From NCBI GenBank assembly GCA_937120475.1, contig CAKZJV010000007.1:1256068-1320067 (forward strand): a stretch of 64,000 nt of DNA. Direction: 5' to 3'. A model generated the notes under the pieces. The model had not been told where the DNA came from. It did not search any database and was given only the letters and a program-made list of their open reading frames with translations. Of this stretch, positions 8,831 to 17,749 are shown one piece after another (within the stretch, counting starts at the first letter, position 1; every line of letters starts with the position of its first letter). A program made the position numbers and the translations under genes. The stretch is from an uncultured Cryomorphaceae bacterium. Its GTDB lineage: Bacteria > Bacteroidota > Bacteroidia > Flavobacteriales > Schleiferiaceae.

Positions 8831-9883
8831 TTATCCTAGTTTTTCTTCTACCAACTTAATCTGATCCAATACACGTGCAGCATAACCCCACTCATTGTCA
8901 TACCACAATACAAGCTTCAACATATGACCTTGTAATACATTGGTCCAACGGTGATCGATCACAGCGGCATAATCCGCTTTTTTGAAATCCAGGGAAACCA
9001 GTGGCTCCCAGTTATTGTGCACTATAGGCCAGTTTTGGCTGGATTCCATTTTTTCAAAAAGATCCAGCACATCTTTGGTCTGTGCTTTATCCCTGATATG
9101 GAAGGTAAGGTCGGCACTACCTACAATGGCGGTTGGTGTTCGATATGAGAAAGAACCTATAATTTCTTCTGTAATACCTTCCTCCTCCAATACGGTGCAC
9201 GTAGCGGTAATAGCAGAGGTAGGTTTGGGTATCATATTGCCAATGGAGGATCTTCCCAGAGCAAAATGGTGGTATATCTCACCGGGAACGGACCATGAAC
9301 TGGCAGGACCATCCATCAGGTTCTGGTAGCTCAGCCAAGGGTGTAATGTGGTAGCGTAGCCATGCTCAATGCCAAAGGCTTGTTTAATAGCTTTAGTAAC
9401 CGGGGCTATAGCGGTTGCATCACAGATACTGGTAGAAATAACATGGTGTTTCCCCACATCCAGCAGATGCTCGTTGGCACCCAATACCATGGTGAAATCA
9501 ACATTTTTAGGAGAATGTGTCACGAACACTTTTTTGGCCTGACCGCTTTCAATCACCTTTTGAGCGTCCAGAACATTCTGGTACACCCCTGAAGCATCTA
9601 TAACGAAATCCACGTCATGTGATTTCCAATTTACATCAGCAATTGATCTTTCATGGCTAATGGCTATCTTATTACCATCCCCACTAACCAAATTTTCACC
9701 TTCTACACGATAAGCTTTATCCAAACGGTCGTAAAGTGTGTCAAAATTTAGGGTATAAGCGATGTTGCTATTATCAGGGTTGATATCATTGATCGCTACC
9801 ACCTGAAAGAATTCCTTGTTAAGGTTATTTCTGAAAATAGCTCTTCCGATTCGGCCAAAGCCATTGATGCCTACTTTAATCAT
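8831..9883 (-). CDS. Divergent glyceraldehyde-3-phosphate dehydrogenase-like enzyme
   Basis: 350 residues with the complete GAPDH plan: Rossmann start MIKVGINGFGRIGRAIFRNN and the C-terminal WYDNEWGYAARVLDQ signature. The catalytic Cys is kept, but its loop reads STSICDATAIAP where classical enzymes have SxASCTTNCLAP, so the phosphate-contacting threonines and the asparagine are lost. The catalytic His is kept in TTLHPWLSYQN, but the usual AYT after it is PWL. The Arg of the FRVPT motif is present as SYRTPT. The paralogue therefore probably oxidises another aldehyde, phosphorylated or not. The gene is embedded in the polysaccharide operon, which is not the place of a glycolytic gene. Erythrose-4-phosphate dehydrogenase-like activity is one alternative; nothing proves it. 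Confidence 0.85.
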   Translation of the reverse strand: MIKVGINGFGRIGRAIFRNNLNKEFFQVVAINDINPDNSNIAYTLNFDTLYDRLDKAYRVEGENLVSGDGNKIAISHERSIADVNWKSHDVDFVIDASGVYQNVLDAQKVIESGQAKKVFVTHSPKNVDFTMVLGANEHLLDVGKHHVISTSICDATAIAPVTKAIKQAFGIEHGYATTLHPWLSYQNLMDGPASSWSVPGEIYHHFALGRSSIGNMIPKPTSAITATCTVLEEEGITEEIIGSFSYRTPTAIVGSADLTFHIRDKAQTKDVLDLFEKMESSQNWPIVHNNWEPLVSLDFKKADYAAVIDHRWTNVLQGHMLKLVLWYDNEWGYAARVLDQIKLVEEKLG

Positions 9884-9905
9884 GTTGATTTGAATTGATT
9901 TAGAA

Positions 9906-10538
9906 TTAAGAATTTATATCCTGGAAAAAATATGTAAGATCCGGAATTATAGTCACTTCCGGTTTATCTTCAAAAAAAACAGCCCACCCGTCAAACTGTG
10001 TATAGCGGGTCATAAAAGCAAAACCGGCATCCACCAACAGAGCGGTTTCATAGTCTATCTTGCTATCTCCTACATAAAGGCAAGGATGCACGACCGGAAG
10101 TTTCTTTATATGTTCCTTTTTAGAAACTGGGCCTCCATAAATACCTTCAAAAAAAGAAGTGATATTGTTTTTTTCAAACAGTGCCTTAACTTCACGCTCA
10201 GCTCCGCCCGACAATGCCCAAACCGGCATTTGTGAAGAGGCTTTCCTTAGGAAATCCTTTGATCCCTGAGTCATCTCCGCTGCCATAAGGGTTTGCTGGT
10301 TCAGTTGATTATAACGGTTCAAAAGAGCCTGTGATATCATGGTGTCTTTACCAAAATACTTTTCGATCTTGATCTCACGGGGCAGGCCATTGTGCAATAT
10401 GAAATAGGAAAGGAATTCCTCCAGCCTCTCCCCTTCCGCAAATTCACTTGCCGCCTTCCGCATATTATCGTGTTTGAGGGTATTGGAATCAAACAGAACT
10501 CCATCAACATCCAGTATTGTACTTTTAAAAGCTTTCAC
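9906..10538 (-). CDS. HAD-superfamily phosphatase
   Basis: 210 residues with all four HAD motifs: I in LDVDGVLFDS (nucleophile Asp near residue 9), II in VWALSGGAE, III a Lys in PVSKKEHIKKL, and IV in YVGDSKIDYETA. A helical cap between motifs I and II (residues about 20-90) puts it in the phosphoglycolate phosphatase/beta-phosphoglucomutase-like subgroup. It would dephosphorylate a small sugar or sugar acid phosphate. The start is GTG at 10538, overlapping the upstream stop by four bases (GTGA), a sign of coupling. It precedes the GAPDH-like gene, so it may remove the phosphate from an intermediate of the same pathway; this is inference. Confidence 0.85.
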   Translation of the reverse strand: MKAFKSTILDVDGVLFDSNTLKHDNMRKAASEFAEGERLEEFLSYFILHNGLPREIKIEKYFGKDTMISQALLNRYNQLNQQTLMAAEMTQGSKDFLRKASSQMPVWALSGGAEREVKALFEKNNITSFFEGIYGGPVSKKEHIKKLPVVHPCLYVGDSKIDYETALLVDAGFAFMTRYTQFDGWAVFFEDKPEVTIIPDLTYFFQDINS

Positions 10539-11944
10539 TGGTTTTCCACTCTTTTCAGGATGGTAGTAATATTCTCTACAAAGCGCTGTGTGGCGTGCCC
10601 GTCATTTTTATAACACTCCATTTCCACCGCTTTTTGACGTTCGGCTTCGTGCAATTGCGGGTTTTGCAGGTAATTTTCAATAGCCTCCTTCAGGGTTTGC
10701 AGGTTGGTGGTTACAGAACAACCTCCAAAAGAGACAAACTTGGTTAAGTGAATGTATTCCAGCAAGCGTCTGGCCGACTTCCATTTCGGGAAGTCCTCAA
10801 GATCAAAGGCGGTTAAGACCACGGGCCTGTTAAGGTAGGCTGCTTCAATAGCGATGGTTGAACCGGAATTCAGACATACCGATGCTCCGTTGATAAGACT
10901 GGAAAGCTTGATCATATCATTATGCTTCATATACCATGTAAGCAAGCTGTTTTCAGCACCCGGAAGGTCCAGGGCCACTCTTTTTGAAGGTAATTTTTCC
11001 AATCTTCCCAACCAACTTTGATCGGACCGGCTGGCCATGAGGTTGGCCATATGAGGCCGTACGATCAGTTGCATCTCTTCTCCAAAAGTGTTGTTCTCCA
11101 CTTCCCGGGCCAGCCATTCTACAATGTCAATTTCATTGGGTGCAAAATAAGAGGCGGACATGGTAAAGAACAGGTAAGGCTTTTGATTGTCCAGCCCCAA
11201 TTGTTCCACAAGTGCCGGAACTTTCAACTCTCCTTCTCTTACCCTGGCGTGAATATCAAAGTGAGTAACCCCGGTATTGAATATCTCGGAACCTGGCACA
11301 TTATAATACTCCTTTAATTCTTCATTCATCACCGGACCCCAGGTCAAATAGGAGTCACCCAATACGGGAAAAACACCTTTTGAGGTTATGTTATCCCAAC
11401 TTAATATATAGATAGAACGGTGAATACCCAGCCTGCGTGCCGCTTCCAGCAAGCATATTTCCATTTCATCCACTGGTCTTGTGGAAATGATTACATCAGG
11501 CCGTATTTCCTCTAATATCCTTGCTGCATCAGGCTTAAAATATCCATTGGCTTCCATCTTTGTAAACGCCTTGCGCCCTCCGGGTAAAACGCGGATAAAA
11601 GCTCCCAGGTAATAATACAAATGATTGGGAAGGCGTCTCTTCAGTGAATTCTTATTGGAACGGGTACGCCACAAATGTTTTTCCCAGAGTGCCGGATTCT
11701 TACGGATATTCTGGTGTACATGAGATCTGAGGATACCACGATGCTCATCGCCACGATCTATTTTAGATTCAAATGCATGGATAGAAGCGCCTTCCTTTTC
11801 AACAGTAGCGCTCAATGCTTCAACAGCATCGGGTTTGGCCACTACATGAACATCAGCCACCTTACTGAGCTGCCCCAGCAGGCCGGTTTGTAATGCCCCC
11901 CGGGCAGTATGCCCATGGGAAATGATATAAACAATTTTTTGCAT
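10535..11944 (-). CDS. GT-B-like transferase, possibly CDP-glycerol glycerophosphotransferase-related
   Basis: 469 residues without membrane segments. The N-terminus MQKIVYIISHGHTARGALQT suits the first strand of a GT-B fold, and the C-terminal half has LNSGSTIAIEAAYLNRPVV near residue 365, the S/T-rich donor loop and helix seen in CDP-glycerol glycerophosphotransferases and related surface-glycan transferases (compare GxSSvxxExxxlxkPvi). The middle part carries LSWDNITSKGVFPV, also common in this group. It is the first gene of the HAD-GAPDH-cytidylyltransferase block and is coupled to the HAD gene by GTGA. It may use the CMP- or CDP-activated product of that block; substrate and exact family are not established. 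Confidence 0.6.
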   Translation of the reverse strand: MQKIVYIISHGHTARGALQTGLLGQLSKVADVHVVAKPDAVEALSATVEKEGASIHAFESKIDRGDEHRGILRSHVHQNIRKNPALWEKHLWRTRSNKNSLKRRLPNHLYYYLGAFIRVLPGGRKAFTKMEANGYFKPDAARILEEIRPDVIISTRPVDEMEICLLEAARRLGIHRSIYILSWDNITSKGVFPVLGDSYLTWGPVMNEELKEYYNVPGSEIFNTGVTHFDIHARVREGELKVPALVEQLGLDNQKPYLFFTMSASYFAPNEIDIVEWLAREVENNTFGEEMQLIVRPHMANLMASRSDQSWLGRLEKLPSKRVALDLPGAENSLLTWYMKHNDMIKLSSLINGASVCLNSGSTIAIEAAYLNRPVVLTAFDLEDFPKWKSARRLLEYIHLTKFVSFGGCSVTTNLQTLKEAIENYLQNPQLHEAERQKAVEMECYKNDGHATQRFVENITTILKRVENQ

Positions 11945-11971
11945 TCCTAGCTTATTCGTGTGTTCTTCGGG

Positions 11972-12910
11972 TTAAACACTCTTCCAAAGAATTCCTATTC
12001 GCTTTTTAGGAAACCCGGATCGAATGAGAAACCCGAGTAGCCTATACCTCATATTAAAGGGATATTGTTTCTTTAAAAACTTTACTCCCTCCAGGGCTGA
12101 AGATTTATCTACACCAAACTTGTAAACCCTTATAATACTGCCTAGCATCTTAGCGGCTAGGGCTTTCTCTGAGGTTTTGTCAACCTGATCAAAATATTTA
12201 GGCCACATCTTTAAATGCGATCGGTGGATAAAAGCGTTTTTGGACTGTGAAATAGATCCCGATCTTTTGCGGTATTTAACAAAGGGTTGAGAGGAAAACC
12301 GGACCTCATAATTGAGAATAAGACGTATCCACATATCCACATCTTCTGTAAAGAGGTTTTGATCATATCCTCCTACTTCCCGGACACAACTCATACGCAT
12401 CATAACAGATGGGGCGGGAATGAATTGCTTTCTCAGAAAAGTACTCAGATCCACTTTACCGGAGGGCATAGCCTTAAGGTCAAAACCCTTCTTTGATAAA
12501 AAGCTTTGATTAATAAGATTATCCTCTTCATCTATTTCCGACATATCACTATAAACCAAGGCACAATTTTCCCCGGCTTCCTCCATTATCCTCACCTGTT
12601 CAAATAAGCGGCCTTCTTCCCAAATATCGTCCGCTATGCCGGTCAAATATTTACCTTTTGCCAGCTCATTGAATTCCTGCACTGTGGCAACAAGTCCTTT
12701 GTTTTCCTTGTGCTTGATGAAAGTACACTGGTACTCGTTCTCTGTAATCCAGTTATTAATCACTTCCACCGAATCATCGGTGGACGCATCATCAATAATA
12801 ATGTGCTGAACGTTAGGATATTTTTGCGCTTTTACACTTTCCAGGGCGGGAATTACAAATTTTCCTGTATTGTAAACAGCCGTACGAACCGTAACAAGCG
12901 GATAGTCCAT
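11972..12910 (-). CDS. Glycosyltransferase family 2 protein
   Basis: 312 residues with a classical GT-A fold of family 2: PLVTVRTAVYNTGKFVIPAL at the N-terminus, IIIDDASTDDS at about residues 38-48 for nucleotide binding, the DxD-like region GIADDIWEEGRLF near 92, and a catalytic-acid region LFTEDVDMWIRLI near 187. No membrane segments are evident, so the enzyme is cytoplasmic and peripheral. It probably adds one sugar during assembly of the repeat unit on the lipid carrier. It starts with ATG six bases after the acyltransferase gene stop. Donor and acceptor unknown. Confidence 0.88.
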   Translation of the reverse strand: MDYPLVTVRTAVYNTGKFVIPALESVKAQKYPNVQHIIIDDASTDDSVEVINNWITENEYQCTFIKHKENKGLVATVQEFNELAKGKYLTGIADDIWEEGRLFEQVRIMEEAGENCALVYSDMSEIDEEDNLINQSFLSKKGFDLKAMPSGKVDLSTFLRKQFIPAPSVMMRMSCVREVGGYDQNLFTEDVDMWIRLILNYEVRFSSQPFVKYRKRSGSISQSKNAFIHRSHLKMWPKYFDQVDKTSEKALAAKMLGSIIRVYKFGVDKSSALEGVKFLKKQYPFNMRYRLLGFLIRSGFPKKRIGILWKSV

Positions 12911-12916
12911 ATAAAT

Positions 12917-13486
12917 TTAAATATCCCGGATTAGTTTGGCCGGGTTACCACCGATTATAGAATTGGAAGGAAAGGATCTGGTTACTACTGATCCGGCTGC
13001 AATAACTGAATTCTCGCCTATTTCCACTCCCTTAAGAATAATAACATGGGCACCTATGAAAACATTATCGCCCAATTTTACGGTTGATGCCTGGGGCCTT
13101 TCCCTTCTTCGGTCAGGATCCAGCATATGCCCATCTGAGTTGGAACAATAGAAATTAGGCCCAATAAGGCAGTCGGCTCCGATCTGTATTTCTGCATTGC
13201 CACAAAACAGGCTGGCATTATTATTCAGTATGGTGTTTTTGCCAATGCTTACCGTACTGTCTTCAGATTCAAGCCTGATCTGTATATAACCTGAATAGAA
13301 ATAAGGTGAGTCCCTGAAACCCAGTTTTACGTTTTTCTCAAACCGGAGTTCGCCACCTTTCCTGATCCTGATCAGTGACGGTTGATTAATGATTGGAGAG
13401 CCCTCAAAGCAGTTATCGCTTATAGCGCGATACGCCCGCTTTTTAAAGCCGAACAGATATCTATACAATGTACGAGTTAATGACAT
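12917..13486 (-). CDS. Left-handed beta-helix (hexapeptide) acyltransferase
   Basis: About 189 residues with hexapeptide repeats from residue 60 on and the family ending: [53 protein letters not shown]. This is the WbbJ/maltose-O-acetyltransferase type, using acetyl-CoA or a related acyl-CoA as trimer. A DegT aminotransferase gene precedes it with overlap, so one likely job is N-acylation of the amino-sugar nucleotide; O-acetylation of the glycan is the alternative. The longest frame begins with TTG at 13489, but the next codon is an ATG at 13486, which I use. The overlap with the upstream gene is 26 bases. Confidence 0.85.
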   Translation of the reverse strand: MSLTRTLYRYLFGFKKRAYRAISDNCFEGSPIINQPSLIRIRKGGELRFEKNVKLGFRDSPYFYSGYIQIRLESEDSTVSIGKNTILNNNASLFCGNAEIQIGADCLIGPNFYCSNSDGHMLDPDRRRERPQASTVKLGDNVFIGAHVIILKGVEIGENSVIAAGSVVTRSFPSNSIIGGNPAKLIRDI

Positions 13487-14567
13487 CAATTATGTAATTG
13501 GTATCCTGCATGGTTTGAACCGGGCTGATCGGCAAGCTCACTACTTCCCGATGTATCCTTTCAGAGATTGGAAAGCTCATGTCCTTCATTTCTGAAAATG
13601 CTTCCTGTTTGTGCGGAGGTACAGGGTAGTGAATTAAGGTCTGTATGCCTTTATCATTCATGTACTCTATAAACCGGTCCCTATCTTTTATCTTAACCAC
13701 AAAAAGGTGAAATACATGGTCTTCCCCTCCCGAGTAAAAAGGAAGTTGTACATGCTCGTTGCGGATGCCACTTAAATACTGACGGGCTATCTCACGCCTT
13801 TTTGCATTATCATCGTCAAGGTTAACCAGCTTATGGCGTAGGAATGCAGCCTGTAGCTCATCCAAACGACTGTTTACGCCTTTATACAGGTTATAATATT
13901 TTTTATGTGAACCGTAATTACGGTATGCAGAAATAGCGGAAGCCAGTTCATCATCATCAGTGGTAATGGCTCCCCCGTCCCCGATACAACCTAAATTTTT
14001 TCCGGGGTAAAAGGAAAAGGCACTGGCATCGGCAATGGCACCGGCCTTTCTTCCATTGTCCATCTGTGCACCATGGGCCTGAGCCACATCATCAAACAGT
14101 AAAAGACCGTGGTCTTCAGCAAGTTTTTGCAGACCCTGCATATCGCTCAACTGTCCGTAAAGATGTACCGTAAAAATAGCTTTGGTATTGGCAGTTATTG
14201 CTTCAGCAGCCAGGGAAGGACTCATGTTGAAAGTTTCCACATCCGGTTCAACCAGAACGGGTTTAAGTCCGGCATGGTAAACGCCCAATATAGTAGCGAT
14301 ATACGTATTGGAAGGTACCAAAACCTCATCACCCTCTTTCAGTTTACCTAACTGTTTATATGCCTGTAAGATAATAGTGATAGCATCAAGGCCGTTGGCC
14401 ACTCCTACGCAGTGCTTTGCTCCGCAGTATTCGGCAAATTCACGCTCAAAACTCTCCAGGTTTTTACCCAAAAGCACCCAGCCGCTATTCACCAACTCAT
14501 CCACAGATCTGTGGAAGCTTTCCCGGTAAGGCTCATTGATAGCCTGAAGGTCTAAAAACTTTATCAT
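13461..14567 (-). CDS. DegT/DnrJ/EryC1/StrS-type sugar aminotransferase
   Basis: 368 residues, full length for the PLP-dependent nucleotide-sugar aminotransferases (fold type I). The PLP lysine is visible in [18 protein letters not shown] near residue 190, and [12 protein letters not shown] near 162 holds the Asp that contacts the pyridine nitrogen. N-terminal [20 protein letters not shown] and [13 protein letters not shown] agree with the FdtB/QdtB-like subgroup. With the FdtA-like cupins in the same operon, formation of a dTDP-3-amino-3,6-dideoxyhexose is the natural reading, though rmlA and rmlB are not in the window. Its ATG overlaps the sulfotransferase stop by one base (TAATG). Confidence 0.88.
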   Translation of the reverse strand: MIKFLDLQAINEPYRESFHRSVDELVNSGWVLLGKNLESFEREFAEYCGAKHCVGVANGLDAITIILQAYKQLGKLKEGDEVLVPSNTYIATILGVYHAGLKPVLVEPDVETFNMSPSLAAEAITANTKAIFTVHLYGQLSDMQGLQKLAEDHGLLLFDDVAQAHGAQMDNGRKAGAIADASAFSFYPGKNLGCIGDGGAITTDDDELASAISAYRNYGSHKKYYNLYKGVNSRLDELQAAFLRHKLVNLDDDNAKRREIARQYLSGIRNEHVQLPFYSGGEDHVFHLFVVKIKDRDRFIEYMNDKGIQTLIHYPVPPHKQEAFSEMKDMSFPISERIHREVVSLPISPVQTMQDTNYIIDVINSYIV

Positions 14568-15403
14568 TATCTTGACTTTTCGTTATAAAGTTGAAGTAGG
14601 GGCCCAAACATTTTCCGGGCAATCTCCATTTCTTCAGGTGTAATAACATTTACCCCTTTTTTATTGGCTTCATAGCCATCAACAGAAGGGATACTATTCA
14701 GATCTACATTCAGAAATTCGCTGAAATCGAAGTCCTGAGACAACTTAAAATGTTCAAGCACCGGCTTTAGCGCTTTATTGGGATCGCTTTTGAAAATGTC
14801 ATAATCCACTATTTTGCCGGCATCGATATTCTTAAATAAGAAGTAATTTCTAACGGCAATAAGAAAGGCGGTTTTAATGGTGTAATTACCAGCCAGTACT
14901 TCATCAATATAGTTTTCAAAAAGGTCGGACAGTTCCGCATCCTCCTTTACAGATTCTATAACCTGCGAGAGAGCATCGGAATACCACTCCCCGTAAAATT
15001 CGTTCTTAATGCAACTGTTCAATATTTGCTCCGGATGCCTCCAGATAGCCCACTGCTCAATTTTAGGGAAATTATTATGCACCCACCTTGCTGAGAAATG
15101 ATTGATATTCGTAATGATCACATGAAGCTGCCCCGGCCTGAAGCTATCCTGTACCGAGGAAAATTTCTGATGCCAATGAGATACAAAATAAGAGCTATCC
15201 AAAACTTCATTTTGCAGATCCTTGAAAAAGGAAATATCCTCAGCAGATACTCTCTCATCATTCAGCAACTGATACATTTTCTGACGGATCGGTCCGCTGT
15301 TAAAGGGTCGAAAGATCAGCTCCACCTGGGGGTGTGCAGCCAGTGTCCGTGAGATAGCGGAAGTTCCCGACCTATCAAATCCGATTAATATGAAATTATT
15401 CAT
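14567..15403 (-). CDS. Sulfotransferase family protein
   Basis: About 278 residues with the two PAPS-binding elements of cytosolic-type sulfotransferases: the 5'-phosphosulfate loop [17 protein letters not shown] at the N-terminus and the 3'-phosphate element [17 protein letters not shown] near residue 135, where Arg and Ser are the expected ligands. It would move sulfate from PAPS to a sugar hydroxyl. A PAPS-producing cysDNC set stands upstream in the same orientation at 30.4-33.2 kb, which supports a sulfated polysaccharide. A longer frame reaches 15448, but the ATG at 15403 places the phosphosulfate loop at the normal distance from the N-terminus and gives an 8-base overlap with the upstream gene. 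Confidence 0.82.
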   Translation of the reverse strand: MNNFILIGFDRSGTSAISRTLAAHPQVELIFRPFNSGPIRQKMYQLLNDERVSAEDISFFKDLQNEVLDSSYFVSHWHQKFSSVQDSFRPGQLHVIITNINHFSARWVHNNFPKIEQWAIWRHPEQILNSCIKNEFYGEWYSDALSQVIESVKEDAELSDLFENYIDEVLAGNYTIKTAFLIAVRNYFLFKNIDAGKIVDYDIFKSDPNKALKPVLEHFKLSQDFDFSEFLNVDLNSIPSVDGYEANKKGVNVITPEEMEIARKMFGPLLQLYNEKSR

Positions 15404-16340
15404 CCGCCTGAGATCGATAGGATTGAAAGATATCGCCAAAAAAGTCAATATGCGAGGTAGTAGTAAACTGATTCAAAGGCAGAAAAAAAGCTTCCTGTCC
15501 ATAGAAAGCACTGCACTGAATACCTCTTTCCCAGTAAAACTCCTTCAGCTTTTGCTTATCCACTCCTTTCGGTAGCCTGAAGAGATAAACTCCCGGCACA
15601 CTACCATTATAGTTTTCATAAAAGGGACTACAACCCAACTGCGTGAAAACCTGGTTAAAATATTCCTTACGGGCTTTCCGGACCTCGGTCCATTCCTCTA
15701 TTTTGGAGAAATAATAACCAACTACGTTCTCAACGTAACGTATCATTTCAGCGTCTTCATCATTGTGTAATTCCTGGCCTGATATCAAACAACCCCCTAT
15801 TTGGACCGGAAAGAACTTAGAAAAGCTCATCAAGGCGTATTTTCCAATAGAACCGCACCTGCTGTTATTAGAGAATTTTGAGTTAAAGGCAAATGCACAA
15901 TCTTCAATGAGGTATTCCGCATCTGTATTTTCCTCTAGCAAGCGATTATCCGGGTATCCAAATTCATGATTGGCCACCAGCACATCCTCTGGCTCCGCCA
16001 CATCACGATGCCATTTATTCTTTATTTCAATAGTTTTGGTTACGCAGCTACTGATGTAAAAGTTATCTGAAGTGGTTTGGATCTTCACCGATAAAGATGA
16101 TGAATGATCTTTGTGATATTGTTCAAGAGCCAGGTACAATGCTCTTCTGGCCCCGGAGGTGATCAGGACTTTTTTACCGGGGTAACGCTCCTCCATCATT
16201 CCCTTTAGATCGAAAGAATATTTCCGGTGTATTTCGGCATTTTGGAAAATATCATCAGCCCTGAAGGGGATAATCAAAAAGGCCGGGTGATTATTGTCAA
16301 TATACCTGGTAACGAAAGAATTGGAAGAAAGTGCTTTCAA
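15396..16340 (-). CDS. Divergent DegT-like PLP-dependent aminotransferase homologue
   Basis: 314 residues, about 50 shorter than usual DegT aminotransferases. Recognisable parts are VLITSGARRALYLALEQY (PLP phosphate region, residues about 54-71), EYLIEDCAFAFNSK with the ring-binding Asp near 148, and MSFSKFFPVQIGGCLISG with a lysine near 176 at the PLP position. The usual glycine-rich GDGGA after the lysine is replaced by IGGCL. It may be an aminotransferase with altered specificity or an inactive homologue. The frame has no ATG; TTG at 16340 is the only sensible start after the in-frame stop upstream. It follows the GNAT gene and precedes the sulfotransferase with a short overlap. Confidence 0.65.
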   Translation of the reverse strand: MKALSSNSFVTRYIDNNHPAFLIIPFRADDIFQNAEIHRKYSFDLKGMMEERYPGKKVLITSGARRALYLALEQYHKDHSSSLSVKIQTTSDNFYISSCVTKTIEIKNKWHRDVAEPEDVLVANHEFGYPDNRLLEENTDAEYLIEDCAFAFNSKFSNNSRCGSIGKYALMSFSKFFPVQIGGCLISGQELHNDEDAEMIRYVENVVGYYFSKIEEWTEVRKARKEYFNQVFTQLGCSPFYENYNGSVPGVYLFRLPKGVDKQKLKEFYWERGIQCSAFYGQEAFFLPLNQFTTTSHIDFFGDIFQSYRSQADE

Positions 16341-16353
16341 ATCTTCAGCTTCT

Positions 16354-17325
16354 CTATATCAGTTGGTATGAACCTGTATTGATCCTGTAGAAATCATGTG
16401 AATAGGTTCTGCCACCCATCCTCTCTTTCCAGGCCAGTAAACCGGGGTTTACACTTTTCCCCCCATCCTCATTGGCCGTTCCAAAATCGAAAAACCGTTG
16501 ATCTGCGAAATACTCATCCAGCAAGCTTATAAACAAGAAGTTAAGAGCCCCTTCTCTGCGGCCTTCATCTGTGGCGGAAATATACTGGCTGTGTGCAACG
16601 GTGGGCGTTTCAAACATCACCGTACCTGCCAGTATCTGTTTGTCATTGTCCACCGCTACAAACAGGCGAATTTCCTCATTGAACCTTTCTTTTAACAGGT
16701 TTATTTCTTCAAGGGAGTGTACTGGTTTTACTCCAAAACGGGCCTTTAAATTAGGTTCCAACACTTGCTGCCAGAAGCCTTTAAAATCATTGCTTTCTTG
16801 CACCAAAACACCATTTTTTTCGGCTTTGCGGGCCTCCCGCCTGATATTGCCGGCATAGGGTATGCGATATTCATAATCTACCGCAAGGGCGGTATCCCTG
16901 CGAAAGAGAGTGGCCTGGGTCAAAAAGAGGCAGTATTCGATCTCATCCGTCTGGACGGTATTGTAAAACCTGGGAAAATGCTTGTACACAAGTTGCTCTA
17001 TGCCCAGCTCACTATAATATTGTAATATACTTTTAAAGACCTCCATCTGAACCGGAAGTTTGACCTCCTTTTTCATGATAAACCCGCCATAAGTAAGCCC
17101 TTGGTGAGAAGCCACCTCCCGGGCATTTTTTTGATTGGCAGGCAAGCAGGCTAACAGAGCATCCTTTTCGTCAAAAACCATTACTGAATGATCCTGAAAA
17201 CGATCTTTATGATAATCCATAAAGCCACGTTTGAATAAGAAAGTAGCGTTCATGGCAGATGCAACGAAATCGTCCCATAGACCATCATCAATGCCTGATT
17301 CAAATCGCTTTACCTTCAGTGTCAT
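16354..17325 (-). CDS. FemAB/BioF2-like GNAT acyltransferase
   Basis: 323 residues. Features of the BioF2-like acetyltransferase group are visible: an N-terminal half ending in YRIPYAGNIRREARKAEKNG (the basic linker), then RLFVAVDNDKQILAGTVMF as the cofactor-binding strands, GALNFLFISLLDEYF, and the ending FFDFGTANEDGGKSVNPGLL. Similar proteins are frequent next to FdtA-type ketoisomerases in Bacteroidota loci and are thought to acylate the amino sugar; that link is context-based. It lies directly after the two FdtA-like genes (4 bases) and before a DegT-like gene. A third member of the broad FemAB group in this operon, after those at 0.8 and 1.8 kb. Confidence 0.75.
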   Translation of the reverse strand: MTLKVKRFESGIDDGLWDDFVASAMNATFLFKRGFMDYHKDRFQDHSVMVFDEKDALLACLPANQKNAREVASHQGLTYGGFIMKKEVKLPVQMEVFKSILQYYSELGIEQLVYKHFPRFYNTVQTDEIEYCLFLTQATLFRRDTALAVDYEYRIPYAGNIRREARKAEKNGVLVQESNDFKGFWQQVLEPNLKARFGVKPVHSLEEINLLKERFNEEIRLFVAVDNDKQILAGTVMFETPTVAHSQYISATDEGRREGALNFLFISLLDEYFADQRFFDFGTANEDGGKSVNPGLLAWKERMGGRTYSHDFYRINTGSYQLI

Positions 17326-17329
17326 GGAT

Positions 17330-17749
17330 CTACTTATCCAGGTTTACGTATTTCTTATAAGATTCATAATCCCGCAGATAATCATTTTCATCATAGGGAT
17401 GTGAAGCCATTACCAGACAGATCGCCCCGGAAGAAAAATTGATTTCACTGGCCCAGATACCGGGAGGTATATGTAAACCGATATATGGCCTGTTGAGCTG
17501 GACCAGCCGCTTAGTATGCCCGTCATCCAGCAAAACCTCAAAAGCACCACTGGCCGCTACTAAAAACTGATGACATTCTTTATGGGCGTGGGCACCTCTT
17601 GATTCCCCACCCGGAATATCATACAGGTAAAAAACCCTTTTTACGTCAAATGGTATCTCCCGACTATTATTAACCGGGGTAATATTTCCCGCCCGGTTAG
17701 CAATCCTGGGCAGGTGGATCATACTACAGTCAAAAACCGAAATTGTCAT
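17330..17749 (-). CDS. FdtA/QdtA-like sugar 3,4-ketoisomerase (cupin), copy 1
   Basis: 139 residues, typical length. The cupin motif RGAHAHKECHQFLV (residues about 51-64) carries the His residues that define FdtA/QdtA, followed by LNRPYIGLHIPPGIWASEIN and the ending SHPYDENDYLRDYESY, all standard for the WxcM-like family. Known enzymes convert dTDP-4-keto-6-deoxyglucose to the 3-keto isomer ahead of a DegT aminotransferase. Its start overlaps the preceding FdtA-like gene by four bases. Copy 1 has HAHK while copy 2 has HAYK; since HAHK is the classical form, this copy is the more likely active ketoisomerase. Confidence 0.85.
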   Translation of the reverse strand: MTISVFDCSMIHLPRIANRAGNITPVNNSREIPFDVKRVFYLYDIPGGESRGAHAHKECHQFLVAASGAFEVLLDDGHTKRLVQLNRPYIGLHIPPGIWASEINFSSGAICLVMASHPYDENDYLRDYESYKKYVNLDK

